The notes below the pieces were generated by a model. The model saw nothing but the letters and a program-made list of their open reading frames with translations, was not told where the DNA came from and did no database searches. Both the position numbers and the translations under genes were made by a program. From positions 2,467,300 to 2,531,299 of the forward strand of contig OX639990.1 in the NCBI GenBank assembly GCA_951828535.1: a stretch of DNA of 64,000 nucleotides, read 5' to 3'. Origin of the DNA: an uncultured Candidatus Entotheonella sp. Lineage in GTDB: Bacteria; Tectomicrobia; Entotheonellia; Entotheonellales; Entotheonellaceae. Shown piece after piece: positions 46,701-54,145 of this stretch (position 1 is its first letter; each line of letters opens with the position of its first letter).

Positions 46701-47852
46701 ACTGTGCGGGCGGTAGGCAGCCGAACCGATAGGAAGATAGCCGCGCGCCTCGGTGTGCAGCAGGAACATGAATCGGAAGACGAGGGTCAGCGCCGCCGCC
46801 TCGATCTGCCGCAGCTGCTCGCGGTCGCTCAGGTCGGCGCCTTGTGATTCAAGATGCTCGCCCAGTCCGCGCGCGATGTCGGGCAGCGCATCCTTGATGA
46901 GCCGTTCTTCCAGGCCCTTCCGCAGTTCTTCCCCGAAGTCCTTCGCCTCGCCTACCCAATCGGTCAGCCAGCCGTTTTCCTTCAACGACTGTGGCGTGAG
47001 CAGACCGAGGTACAGACGGTCCTTGCGCTCCAACTCTCCGGTATCTATTTCGATGTGCTGTCCTGCTGCCGACCCTATCGGCGGCCGCCGCTGAAACAAT
47101 CGGTAGCGACCCGCTGCCGTCAGGATGCCCCAGGGCGCGCCCTGCTGCTCGCAATCCGCCAACACCACCCCTTCGGGCAGTTCTCCATTGTCCGTCAGAC
47201 GGCTGAACCGGGATGGGTCGCGGTGCGGATGTACCACGGCGACCGGCGTGTTATCGTACCGCAGCAAGTAGCCGCGCTGCGGCAGTTGCTCCGCCTGGTA
47301 GCCCATGCCCTGGAACAGGGAGCGCCATGCCACCTTGCCGGTATGCGGCATGCCTTCGATAGCGCCCGACAAGCGTTGTTGGTTCACGGGCCAACGCAGC
47401 CGTTCGCGCACGAAATGCGGGGTGAGGAGGTCCTTGACCCGCAGACCCGGAACCACGGCCTCTTCAAGGCGGCTGAACTCCCGCGCCAGAAAGGAGGCCG
47501 CCCCGCGGACCGCCAGGCCGCGGCTGGCTTCCAGCAGGTCGAGAACCCGGCCAAGGGGTAACTCGCGAACCGGCCTGGCCTCCTGGGGACCCGCGACACG
47601 AACTCTGGATTCATCGTCCGAAGGGGCCAGCAGGACAACAGCGTACGCTTGGCGGCCCTTCCGCGCCTCCCACAACCTTCGCACTTCCCCTTCGCTGGCG
47701 GCGTCATCGGACCATAGCAGGTGGTAGGCCGGAGTTTCCCACACCGTCGCGGAACAACCTGCCTGTGACGTCCAGGCGCGCCCAGGACCGAAGGTGGCTT
47801 GCAGGCGGGCGAGTGGATGATTGGCAGCGGATGATGTCATGAAACGATTCAC
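43773..47852 (-). CDS. Large adenine DNA methyltransferase (Eco57I/PglX-like)
   Basis: This 1359-residue protein is a DNA N6-adenine methylase of the large single-chain group. Motif I appears as VVDPAMGSAHFLTAALDMM near residue 588 and the catalytic motif IV as VVVGNPPWNEITIEE near 838. The 250-residue spacing is typical of Eco57I/DrmMI/PglX types. The N-terminal 550 residues are helical (as in those proteins); the last 350 probably read the DNA target. No PD-DExK nuclease motif is seen, so cutting would need the partner. Start is GTG 47852 or ATG 47840. Genes for PIN and PLD-helicase follow without gaps, implying one operon. Confidence 0.88.
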   Translation of the reverse strand: MNRFMTSSAANHPLARLQATFGPGRAWTSQAGCSATVWETPAYHLLWSDDAASEGEVRRLWEARKGRQAYAVVLLAPSDDESRVRVAGPQEARPVRELPLGRVLDLLEASRGLAVRGAASFLAREFSRLEEAVVPGLRVKDLLTPHFVRERLRWPVNQQRLSGAIEGMPHTGKVAWRSLFQGMGYQAEQLPQRGYLLRYDNTPVAVVHPHRDPSRFSRLTDNGELPEGVVLADCEQQGAPWGILTAAGRYRLFQRRPPIGSAAGQHIEIDTGELERKDRLYLGLLTPQSLKENGWLTDWVGEAKDFGEELRKGLEERLIKDALPDIARGLGEHLESQGADLSDREQLRQIEAAALTLVFRFMFLLHTEARGYLPIGSAAYRPHSARQLADDSRLAVSQLSRKSTQRWDRLRTLVRMVRTGDRSAGVPAYNGSLFAADGFPGSALLERAEIADAHLAPALAAIAYETDKAGAPGLDYAGLQIGHLGAIYEALLTLRLTRAPEDLAYDPKQDVFRPLRAGEQPEVTRAQLYYQAEAGGRKAGGVFYTRHEFVDHLLNHSLLPALEDHLDGISKLAARDPQGAARWLFDFSVVDPAMGSAHFLTAALDMMADRFELFLAEVGGLPGIARQLSELSLHDGPAAHQPEDGDLLRRLILKRCIYGVDLSPMAVEVANVTLWLASFVPGLALSYLGSNLKCGDALIGVADPSVVGASDSPMFTGQAVTEAMTHAAGLQRQLAENPDRTPDEVKRSEDLSADLHGATAGLRSTFDLWAAEPLGLDGARHALETNAEAIIAGDESKTAKIAGAIAEASRIAGQYRFFHWSLEFPSVFHRERPGFDVVVGNPPWNEITIEELAFYALREPGLRGLPSLADRRSRIAELDEQNSDWREEFESQQQQLATVRGFFSDRGGYQLQGVGDKDLYQLFCERYSHLVRQDGRLGVVLPRTAFLVQGAKGFRQWLFAHNSLRRLDLLLNNRGWAFAIHPQYTIALLTGQRRTPTEQATLQVTGPSVNLSEFQSAARSKGVSILASSLGSARVVPLLPSQMHADVLAKLRRGVQFDSLQNPQRRPTAEMPAAAFHAIPYRELDETQQRAFFSHSQGVPVWKGRSFDQYEPHGNEPAGYAVWKEVFSFAQQKRRHSTVFKRMFSADFLADPGPHPMNHCRIAFRDVTRSTDSRTVRACLVPPRTPLTNSAPYLVFSEWDVVHQATVLGIMNSLAFDWLTRRYVELHLNFYVLNSLTFPTPDNIAWERIGALAARLSCVDERFADFAVEAGVVCGPLTDAQRHDMRAEIDALVAHAYGLTEDELRFIFTDFTENAVSPAYRELVLEKFAVAEAAKWLADAGGSAPDMAYIPRRRSELAR

Positions 47853-47905
47853 AATTTACAGGTTTGCAGAGGCGGGCCAGGTGATCTGGACCGAACTGTC
47901 AGGCG

Positions 47906-48013
47906 TCAGAACAATCCACGGAGCGCCTCCTGGGGATCAACCGCGTGGATGGGAGAGCGCTCGTAGTCCCTGACGTTCCTCTTTAGGTATACTGAACCTA
48001 ATGACAAAGTATG
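47906..48013 (-). pseudogene. C-terminal remnant of a PIN-domain toxin gene
   Basis: On the minus strand this stretch reads LGSVYLKRNVRDYERSPIHA then VDPQEALRGLF and a TGA at 47906-47908. It matches the last third of VapC-type PIN proteins (strand, RNVRDF-like aspartate, then helix). There is no start and no upstream part, so it is a fragment. It lies between the methylase and the SIR2 gene, inside their shared control region. Confidence 0.55.
47983..48001. promoter_or_regulatory. Inverted repeat and possible -10 box before the SIR2 gene
   Basis: TTAGGT at 47983-47988 and ACCTAA at 47996-48001 form a perfect inverted repeat over seven bases. It overlaps TATACT (47988-47993), close to the -10 consensus, 80 bases before the SIR2 gene. 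No good -35 is seen. A repressor site at a promoter is possible, not shown. Confidence 0.35.
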
Positions 48014-48072
48014 CGTATGTATGAAAGGCTATTCAAGACTCTCTGCACGGATTCTGGTGAAGGAGATGGGCG

Positions 48073-51000
48073 ATGGCCCTACGAAATTCAGAGAATGGCC
48101 CTGAATTTCCAGACGATTTTCTTGATTCACTCCTGGCCGGCAAGGTGGTTTTTCTCTGCGGTACTGGGGTAAGCGCACCGCAGATGCCTGATTTCCGGCG
48201 TCTCGTCGAGCGTACGTACGAGATTCTGGCCGTCGAGAGAACAGACTCGGAGGAGTTTGCGTTTGACCAAGGCCGCTTCGAGGAAGTCCTGGGATCACTC
48301 AGCAGGCGATTGTCCGACCCGCAAGCCGTGACGAGCACAGTTTCCGACCTTCTTGCGGTGCCCGATAATCCCATTCTCGATCAGCATCACACGATCCTTC
48401 GCTTGTCGCGTGATCTCGACAACCAAGTCTGCGTGGTGACCACGAATTTCGAGACGCTGTTCGAGCGAGCGATACAGACGACAAAACCAGGCGAAATACC
48501 ACGCAATAACAGCTTCGCCGGTCAGGCGCTGCCCGCTCCGGGCAGCGCGGCGTTTTCAGGGATTATTCATATCCATGGCCGCTTTGGAGATGCTGCGCTC
48601 GGACTCGAAGCCACCCCGCTGGTCCTCACGAGCGCCGATTATGGCGACGCCTACATGCGCTCCGGATGGGTATCGCGGTTTCTTTTCGATCTGGCGCGCT
48701 GCAAGTCCATCGCTTTGGTGGGGTACAGTGCGGGTGACGCGCCGGTTCGGTACTTCCTCAATGTCCTTGAAGCGGACCGCGCCCGTTTCCCGGATCTCAA
48801 AACGGTGTATGCGTTCGACGCCTACGAGAACAATCCCGAGGAAGCGGTCGGAGCCTGGGGCACGCTGGCAGTACGTCTGCTGCCTTACAGCAAGGTAAAC
48901 GCCAATACCGGCGCCCACGACCACTCCCCGCTCTGGGGCGATCTGGCGAAGCTGGCTGACATCGCCGATCGCCCAAAGCAATCACGACAAGAGCGGGCGC
49001 GCGCAATCTTGGAGCAACCAGCGGCAAAGGCAGGCGTTACAGCCCGAAAGGAACTGGGCTGGCTCTTTGGCCGCCGCGACCTCTGGCGAGTCGCGCTTGC
49101 TACAATTTCCGACCCCTCATGGTTTGAGGTCTTTCGGGACGACAGCCTGTGGTCGGCCGAGGATGCTGCCTGGGTAATCGCTGATTGGGTCGCCCAGAAC
49201 TTCCAAGATCGAGACCGCCTTGAGTGTGCTTGCGAATGGCAACGCCGCCTCGGCCGGCCGTTTACGGACAAGGTTGAGCGGCGATTGACCCAGCGGGCAG
49301 GAGATTTGGAGGAAGCCTGGCACCGCGTGTGGCGTCTCTTCTGCCTCGCCGAACCTGTCGAACGCCATGACCTAGCTTACCGTGCGGCGCAGAAACAGCT
49401 TATGAGTGGCGTTGTCCTGGATAGCGATCTGCGAAAAGCCGTAAGCCTGCTCGCACCCAGACTGGAACTGAGGTCGAGGCGTCGCGAGTTTCTGGATTAC
49501 AACGGCAGTCAGCCGGTCGTGCGGCTTTCTGACCTCCTCTGGCTGCGTATGGTCGTCTCTGATCAGTGCGGTGTCGAGGAGTTGATCACGGCTCTACTCG
49601 GGATGCCGAACCACGCCGGCCGAATTCTCGACCTCGCAACGGCTGAACTGCAATCTGCTCTCGAACTGGAAGTCGAACTCCATCGGATCAGCGAGGACCA
49701 CGACGAAAATGATTTCACAGTGCGGTCAATTGAAAGACACCGTCAGAACCACCTCCGACAAGGGGTGAATTTTCTGGTACGCGTGCTGGCAGAATCCTTG
49801 TCCCAGGCCGCCAGCTTGGACCGGGATCATACCAGAAGGGTCGTAACCAGCTGGAAAAATTTGCCCGGACGGATTGGGCTGCGCCTTTGCCTCCATGCCA
49901 TGCGAGACTTCGAGCTCTTCGATGCAGATGAGGCGATGAACACGCTTTTGTCAGTTCCCGGCAACGATTTCTGGGCGATCCGCCGGGAGATTGCGCTCCT
50001 GCTGAAGGATCGGGCGGGAACAGCGTCCCGGACGCTTGTAAGTCGTGTCGAAAAGAGGATACACGAAAGTGGAGATGCCTATTACGCCCGGTTCCCGGTC
50101 CAACCCGGAGAGGCAGAGTGGCGCGCGCATGCACGCGACACCGCCGTGTGGCTGCGCCTCAATATGCTGCGGGAGGCTGGTGCCCTTTCCAAAGCCGGCT
50201 TCGCAGAGCTTTCGGCTATCGAGGACCGGCGCGATTACCTCAACCGCGCGGTGGAAGACCGCGATTTCTTTGGGGCCTACGTCTCCGAGGTCCGCCGTAT
50301 TGATCCTGACCCCGCGCCGATTGTGGAAGCCGATGAAGACGACCGCTTACAAGTCGCACGGGAACTTGTCCGCAGGCCTGAAATCGATTTGCGGGAAGGC
50401 TGGTCGGCGTTCTGCCGATCCGACCCGCAGGCAGCCTTCGATTCACTCCGAGGGGGCTCCCTCACGCCTGAGAACGGAGCCCTATGGAACACGTTTCTTG
50501 GTGAGTTGGCGTTTAACGACGAGGCGAGCAAAGCAATTCGAGACGATCTGGCAATCAAGGCGCTCAAACACTTGGCTGGGTTCAGTCCAGATGTCCTACA
50601 ACCCATGGTTTCCGGCTTGGTCGACTTGATCTATTCAAGACCGCTGAAGCGTATTGGTGCTATACAACGCTGGCTCGAGCTCCTTTGGAGGATGGTTTCT
50701 GGACAGCAGGTAGGACCACTCGATCTCTCAACCGACTTATACGAGAAGGCGATCAATTCCTCCGAAGGAAAGCTCTCCCATGTGTTGTTACTGGAGATTG
50801 ATGCCCGGCGGAAAAGAGGCATCGGCCCTACGAAAGCGCAACACCGACTCCTCGGAAGAATATCCAGATATGAGGGCGCGGCAGGGCAACTCGGACGCGC
50901 CATGTTGGTTCATAACATGGCGTTCTTGCTTACCGTAGATGGCCAATGCGTGATCAAATTGCTAAAGCCGCGCATCAGCGCCGAGAATGCCGAGGGAGCG

Positions 51001-51660
51001 GCTTTACGTGACGTGATGCTGAGGTATGGCTCGATCGCGCCGGAGCTCACGCAGGTGTTCAGCCAAGAAATCACGAAAGGCATGATGGAAAATAAGTCGG
51101 TCGATTATGACGGCAGGGTCATCGCTTCGAATATTCTCCGCCCGGCATTGGACGAAGTCAGCGGAAACAGTGCCCTGAAATGGGGTTTGACGGCATCAGA
51201 CGCTGCGCAGATTCTGCGCAAGGCTTCGCAAGTCATCCGAACCGGCGCACTGGAAGTGCTGGCGGATTGGCTTGGAGATCATGAAGGAAGTGTCGAGGAG
51301 GATTGGCGGCTAAGAATCGCTCCCTTTTTTGAGAGGGTGTGGCCGAAGGAACGTGAATTCCGAGACTCATCACTCACGCCTTCCTTGATCGATTTGGCGG
51401 TCGGGGCTGGCGACGAATTCCCCAGAGCGTTGGAACTGCTGAAATCGTACCTTGTTCCATACGACCGGGGCTATGGAAGTCTGCAATCCATTGCTTTGTC
51501 GGAAGCGCCGGAGAAATTTCCCCGCGAGACGCTGGACTTGCTTTGGTTAGTTTGCGGCCGAAACAGCCGGGGAAGCTTTGACGAGATTTCAAAGATCATT
51601 GATCGGCTGATGGCAGCGGAGCCCGCCATCGAGATTGATCGTCGTTTGCAATCGCTTTAA
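48073..51660 (+). CDS. SIR2-domain protein, 1195 residues, likely anti-phage NADase
   Basis: The first 270 residues are a SIR2-like domain: VVFLCGTGVSAPQMPDF (G30-S34), TTNFETLFE (catalytic N125), IIHIHGRF (H168) and ALVGYSAGDAPVRYFLN near 215-230. Family relatives in DSR, Thoeris ThsA and prokaryotic Argonaute systems degrade NAD when they sense phage, starving the cell. The remaining 900 residues are helical and resemble no family I know; they may be the sensor. It is transcribed away from the methylase arm. ATG 48073 is preceded by GAAGGAGATGGGCG. An IS630 remnant begins just after the stop at 51658-51660, so the natural end may have been changed. Confidence 0.85.
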   Translation: MALRNSENGPEFPDDFLDSLLAGKVVFLCGTGVSAPQMPDFRRLVERTYEILAVERTDSEEFAFDQGRFEEVLGSLSRRLSDPQAVTSTVSDLLAVPDNPILDQHHTILRLSRDLDNQVCVVTTNFETLFERAIQTTKPGEIPRNNSFAGQALPAPGSAAFSGIIHIHGRFGDAALGLEATPLVLTSADYGDAYMRSGWVSRFLFDLARCKSIALVGYSAGDAPVRYFLNVLEADRARFPDLKTVYAFDAYENNPEEAVGAWGTLAVRLLPYSKVNANTGAHDHSPLWGDLAKLADIADRPKQSRQERARAILEQPAAKAGVTARKELGWLFGRRDLWRVALATISDPSWFEVFRDDSLWSAEDAAWVIADWVAQNFQDRDRLECACEWQRRLGRPFTDKVERRLTQRAGDLEEAWHRVWRLFCLAEPVERHDLAYRAAQKQLMSGVVLDSDLRKAVSLLAPRLELRSRRREFLDYNGSQPVVRLSDLLWLRMVVSDQCGVEELITALLGMPNHAGRILDLATAELQSALELEVELHRISEDHDENDFTVRSIERHRQNHLRQGVNFLVRVLAESLSQAASLDRDHTRRVVTSWKNLPGRIGLRLCLHAMRDFELFDADEAMNTLLSVPGNDFWAIRREIALLLKDRAGTASRTLVSRVEKRIHESGDAYYARFPVQPGEAEWRAHARDTAVWLRLNMLREAGALSKAGFAELSAIEDRRDYLNRAVEDRDFFGAYVSEVRRIDPDPAPIVEADEDDRLQVARELVRRPEIDLREGWSAFCRSDPQAAFDSLRGGSLTPENGALWNTFLGELAFNDEASKAIRDDLAIKALKHLAGFSPDVLQPMVSGLVDLIYSRPLKRIGAIQRWLELLWRMVSGQQVGPLDLSTDLYEKAINSSEGKLSHVLLLEIDARRKRGIGPTKAQHRLLGRISRYEGAAGQLGRAMLVHNMAFLLTVDGQCVIKLLKPRISAENAEGAALRDVMLRYGSIAPELTQVFSQEITKGMMENKSVDYDGRVIASNILRPALDEVSGNSALKWGLTASDAAQILRKASQVIRTGALEVLADWLGDHEGSVEEDWRLRIAPFFERVWPKEREFRDSSLTPSLIDLAVGAGDEFPRALELLKSYLVPYDRGYGSLQSIALSEAPEKFPRETLDLLWLVCGRNSRGSFDEISKIIDRLMAAEPAIEIDRRLQSL

Positions 51661-51667
51661 CATCGCG

Positions 51668-51886
51668 CGATGAGATTCGATTAGTACACTTGCCGCCCTA
51701 TTTGCCCGACCTGTCGCTGGTTGATCCCTATTGGTCAAAGCTCAAGACGGCTTTGCGTGGCGCGACGGCACGCACGCAAATGCACTCAACACCGCGTTGG
51801 TTGAGGCTTGGGAGGGTAGCGGCATCAGATGGTCGGGGCCATTGTGCCCATTGTGGCTATCCCAGATAGTCATGCGAAAATCGCTT
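51668..51886 (+). mobile_element. Remnant of an IS630-family transposase gene and end
   Basis: In one frame the DNA reads VHLPPYLPDLSLVDPYWSKL, then KTALRGATART, the C-terminal end of an IS630 transposase (the third acidic residue is the D of VDP). The frame then breaks: HANALNTALVEAWE lies in another frame, and ASDGRGHCAHCGYPR followed by TAG returns to the first. The terminal repeat TCATGCGAAAATCGCTT follows. The copy has lost its front part and is dead. The same right end is found at 63418-63448. Confidence 0.8.
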
Positions 51887-52078
51887 GCCCTATACTCCCG
51901 AAGGCCACCCACTGTCAGGAAGAGAAGCGTGGGGCTTTTCCTGAACGGCGAAGAATGTGTTAGGAGCATCCTCAACCAAACGTCCTGACCGGCATGATCT
52001 ACTCAAGCGCGAAAAGCAATTTCCCGCCTTTATAGCCATTTGCTTATTGGATTTTTGCCAACGGTCAACCGGCGCTCT

Positions 52079-52204
52079 TCAAACTTTCGACAGGAACGCC
52101 CCCGACCGATCGACAAATAGTCCATAGGTACTACCCACCTTCTTCCCCTTAGCGTTCAGCGTTGGGATCCTCAAGTTGGATTCATTGTCGTAAGCGACCG
52201 ATAT
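52079..52204 (-). pseudogene. Unidentified coding-like fragment before the larC stop
   Basis: On the minus strand one frame reads WISVAYDNESNLRIP, then TLNAKGKKVGSTYGLFVDRS and GAFLSKV to a TGA at 52079-52081. It has no start codon and runs into the end of larC on the other side. It looks like the C-terminus of a lost protein. The rest of the 51887-52208 stretch shows nothing I can identify. Confidence 0.3.
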
Positions 52205-52208
52205 CCAC

Positions 52209-53363
52209 CTAGGAGGTCAGCCAGGAGGCCGCCAGGCGGGCTGCCTCGGCATACACCACCCGCACCGGAACGCCGTGCTCACGCGCGGCCTGCTTGCAGG
52301 CGTCGTACTCCGGCGCCGCCTGCACGATCCGGTCGTCCAGGGTGCCGCACTTCACGGCGATGCGGCCGTAGCGGGTGTCGACGTGACGGTGAAACCGCTC
52401 CAGCTTGTGGCGCCACGCTTCGTGCACGCGCACGCCAAAGCTTGACGTGTGCTGCAAGATCAGGCGTGAGAGTTCGTTGACGTGCGGGAGGGGCGACAGG
52501 ACCGTCAGCTTGTTGGCGGGCCGGTTTTTCTTCATGAACAGCGGCGTCAGCGTGACGTCCAGGGCGCCGCGGGCAAAGAGGCACTCGAAGACGGCCTCGT
52601 AAAGCTCCGGGTTCATGTCGTCGATGTGGGTTTCAATGATGGCAATCCATTCGGCGTCCGCCTGACCTTCCCGGTCGCCAAGCGCCATTTGCAATTGTGG
52701 GGCGTCCGGGGCGTCGTTCTGCGTCCCGTAGCCGGTGGCGGCAAGAGTCATGGCAGGCAACGGCCCATAACGGCTGGCGATGGTGGTAAGGATGGCGGCA
52801 CCGGCGACGGTTGTTGCCTGTTCGGCTTGCTTCTGACCCTGAATGGATGCGCCCCGGCACAGTTCGGCGATCAGCGGGTGCAGGAGCGGCGTGTCTTCGG
52901 CTCGGACGCCAAGTGGCAGGGGCGCCGCAACGACCTCATCGACGCCCAGTTCTTCCAGCGCCAGGACCACGCCGCTGCCGAGATGGACGATTTCCGGCAG
53001 GTACTCGGCGCGAACGGCTGCATCGCCCCCGTACACGCGCTCAACGGCGGCGCCATAGCGATTCAGCATGGCCGACAGTTTGCGCTTGGGTCGGTCGGCA
53101 AGCCCGCAGTCGTCGATGTGGGCGAGTACGGTCGCCACGGGTTGGCGGTCGAGGAACTCGGCGGTTTGGTCAGGCGAGAAGTCGACCCGAGTGGCAGCGC
53201 CTTGCGGGAAGGTCACGCGTGCCGCGGATACCTGCGCAACCGGCAGGCCCAGCGACCGCCACCCCAACTCGATAGCGGCGAGCGAGGCGCCGGCGTCCAG
53301 GCACGCCCCCAGCAGCAACGGGGCGCTGAGGCCGCCATGACCGTGTATATGAGCGATACGCAT
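52209..53363 (-). CDS. larC: LarC-like nickel insertion protein
   Basis: This 384-residue protein is LarC, which puts nickel into the pyridinium cofactor of lactate racemase. The LarC signature is seen in the second half: IETHIDDMNPELYEAVFECL, ALDVTLTPLFMKKNRP and QHTSSFGVRVHEAWRHKL. The usual N-terminal block (D-x-x-SG-x-SGDM) is replaced here by IAHIHGHGGLSAPLLLGACL, so the first metal- or nucleotide-handling site is changed. ATG 53363 follows GAGGG. It reads out of larB. LarE, needed for the cofactor sulfur, and the racemase are not in the window. Confidence 0.87.
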   Translation of the reverse strand: MRIAHIHGHGGLSAPLLLGACLDAGASLAAIELGWRSLGLPVAQVSAARVTFPQGAATRVDFSPDQTAEFLDRQPVATVLAHIDDCGLADRPKRKLSAMLNRYGAAVERVYGGDAAVRAEYLPEIVHLGSGVVLALEELGVDEVVAAPLPLGVRAEDTPLLHPLIAELCRGASIQGQKQAEQATTVAGAAILTTIASRYGPLPAMTLAATGYGTQNDAPDAPQLQMALGDREGQADAEWIAIIETHIDDMNPELYEAVFECLFARGALDVTLTPLFMKKNRPANKLTVLSPLPHVNELSRLILQHTSSFGVRVHEAWRHKLERFHRHVDTRYGRIAVKCGTLDDRIVQAAPEYDACKQAAREHGVPVRVVYAEAARLAASWLTS

Positions 53364-53371
53364 GCTTGCCC

Positions 53372-54145
53372 TCACGCGGCGTCGCGCGGCGGTCTTTCCC
53401 CGATCAGATTGATGGTATGGGCCATGTAACCGGCCCCGAAGCCGTTGTCGATATTCACCACGGCCACCCCGGACGCGCAGCTGTTGAGCATGGCCAGCAA
53501 CGGTGCCAGCCCCTGGAAATGGGCGCCGTACCCGACGCTGGTGGGCACGGCGATGACGGGCTTGTCCACCAGGCCGCCCACCACACTGGGCAGCGCGCCC
53601 TCCATGCCCGCGACAACCACAATCACCCTGGCCGACACCAGCAGATCCTGCTTCGCCAAGAGACGGTGCAACCCCGCCACACCCACGTCATACGCCGTCT
53701 GCACGGTGCTTCCCAGAGCGCGGGCGGTGACTGCGGCTTCCTCGGCAACGGGTAAGTCAGACGTGCCGGCGGCGGCAACCAGAATCATCCCCTCCGTCAC
53801 TTTGCCGGGTTCGTGCCGCACCACCACGGTGCGCGCGATGGCGTTGTATTCGGCGCGCGGGTCCAGGGCAAGGAGGGCTTCGGCGGCCTCCGGCGATACC
53901 CGTGTGGCGAGCAGGTCACTGTCTTGATTGAGGATGCGTTCGGCGATGGCCGCGACCTGATCCACCGTTTTGCCGGCCCCGTAAATGACCTCCGGGATGC
54001 CCTGCCGCAGGCTGCGATGGTGGTCGACGTGCGCAAACCCTAAGTCTTCGTAGGGCAGGAAGCGAAGCTGGGTAAGCCCCTCTTCGGGCGAGGTGCTTCC
54101 GGCGGCGATGCGGCGCAGTAATTCGGCCAGTTGCTCACGGTTCAC
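53372..54145 (-). CDS. larB: LarB, cofactor carboxylase (pyridinium-3,5-biscarboxylate synthase)
   Basis: This 257-residue protein is LarB, which carboxylates nicotinic acid adenine dinucleotide in making the nickel pincer cofactor. It starts LAELLRRIAAGSTSPEEGLTQ, has FAHVDHHRSLRQGIPEVIYG and, in the AIR-carboxylase-like C-terminal part, VVVAGMEGALPSVVGGLVDKPVIAVPTSVGYG and INIDNGFGAGYMA-like VVNIDNGFGAGYMAHTINLI. GTG 54145 overlaps the gpsA stop by four bases (GTGA). It is coupled to larC just downstream, so both likely serve one nickel enzyme coded elsewhere. Confidence 0.92.
   Translation of the reverse strand: MNREQLAELLRRIAAGSTSPEEGLTQLRFLPYEDLGFAHVDHHRSLRQGIPEVIYGAGKTVDQVAAIAERILNQDSDLLATRVSPEAAEALLALDPRAEYNAIARTVVVRHEPGKVTEGMILVAAAGTSDLPVAEEAAVTARALGSTVQTAYDVGVAGLHRLLAKQDLLVSARVIVVVAGMEGALPSVVGGLVDKPVIAVPTSVGYGAHFQGLAPLLAMLNSCASGVAVVNIDNGFGAGYMAHTINLIGERPPRDAA

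Noticed and set aside
40161-47852. Calling the locus DISARM or BREX
   Set aside because: DISARM needs DrmA, DrmB and DrmC and BREX needs BrxC, PglZ and others; none is visible. Only the methylase and SNF2 helicase types are shared.
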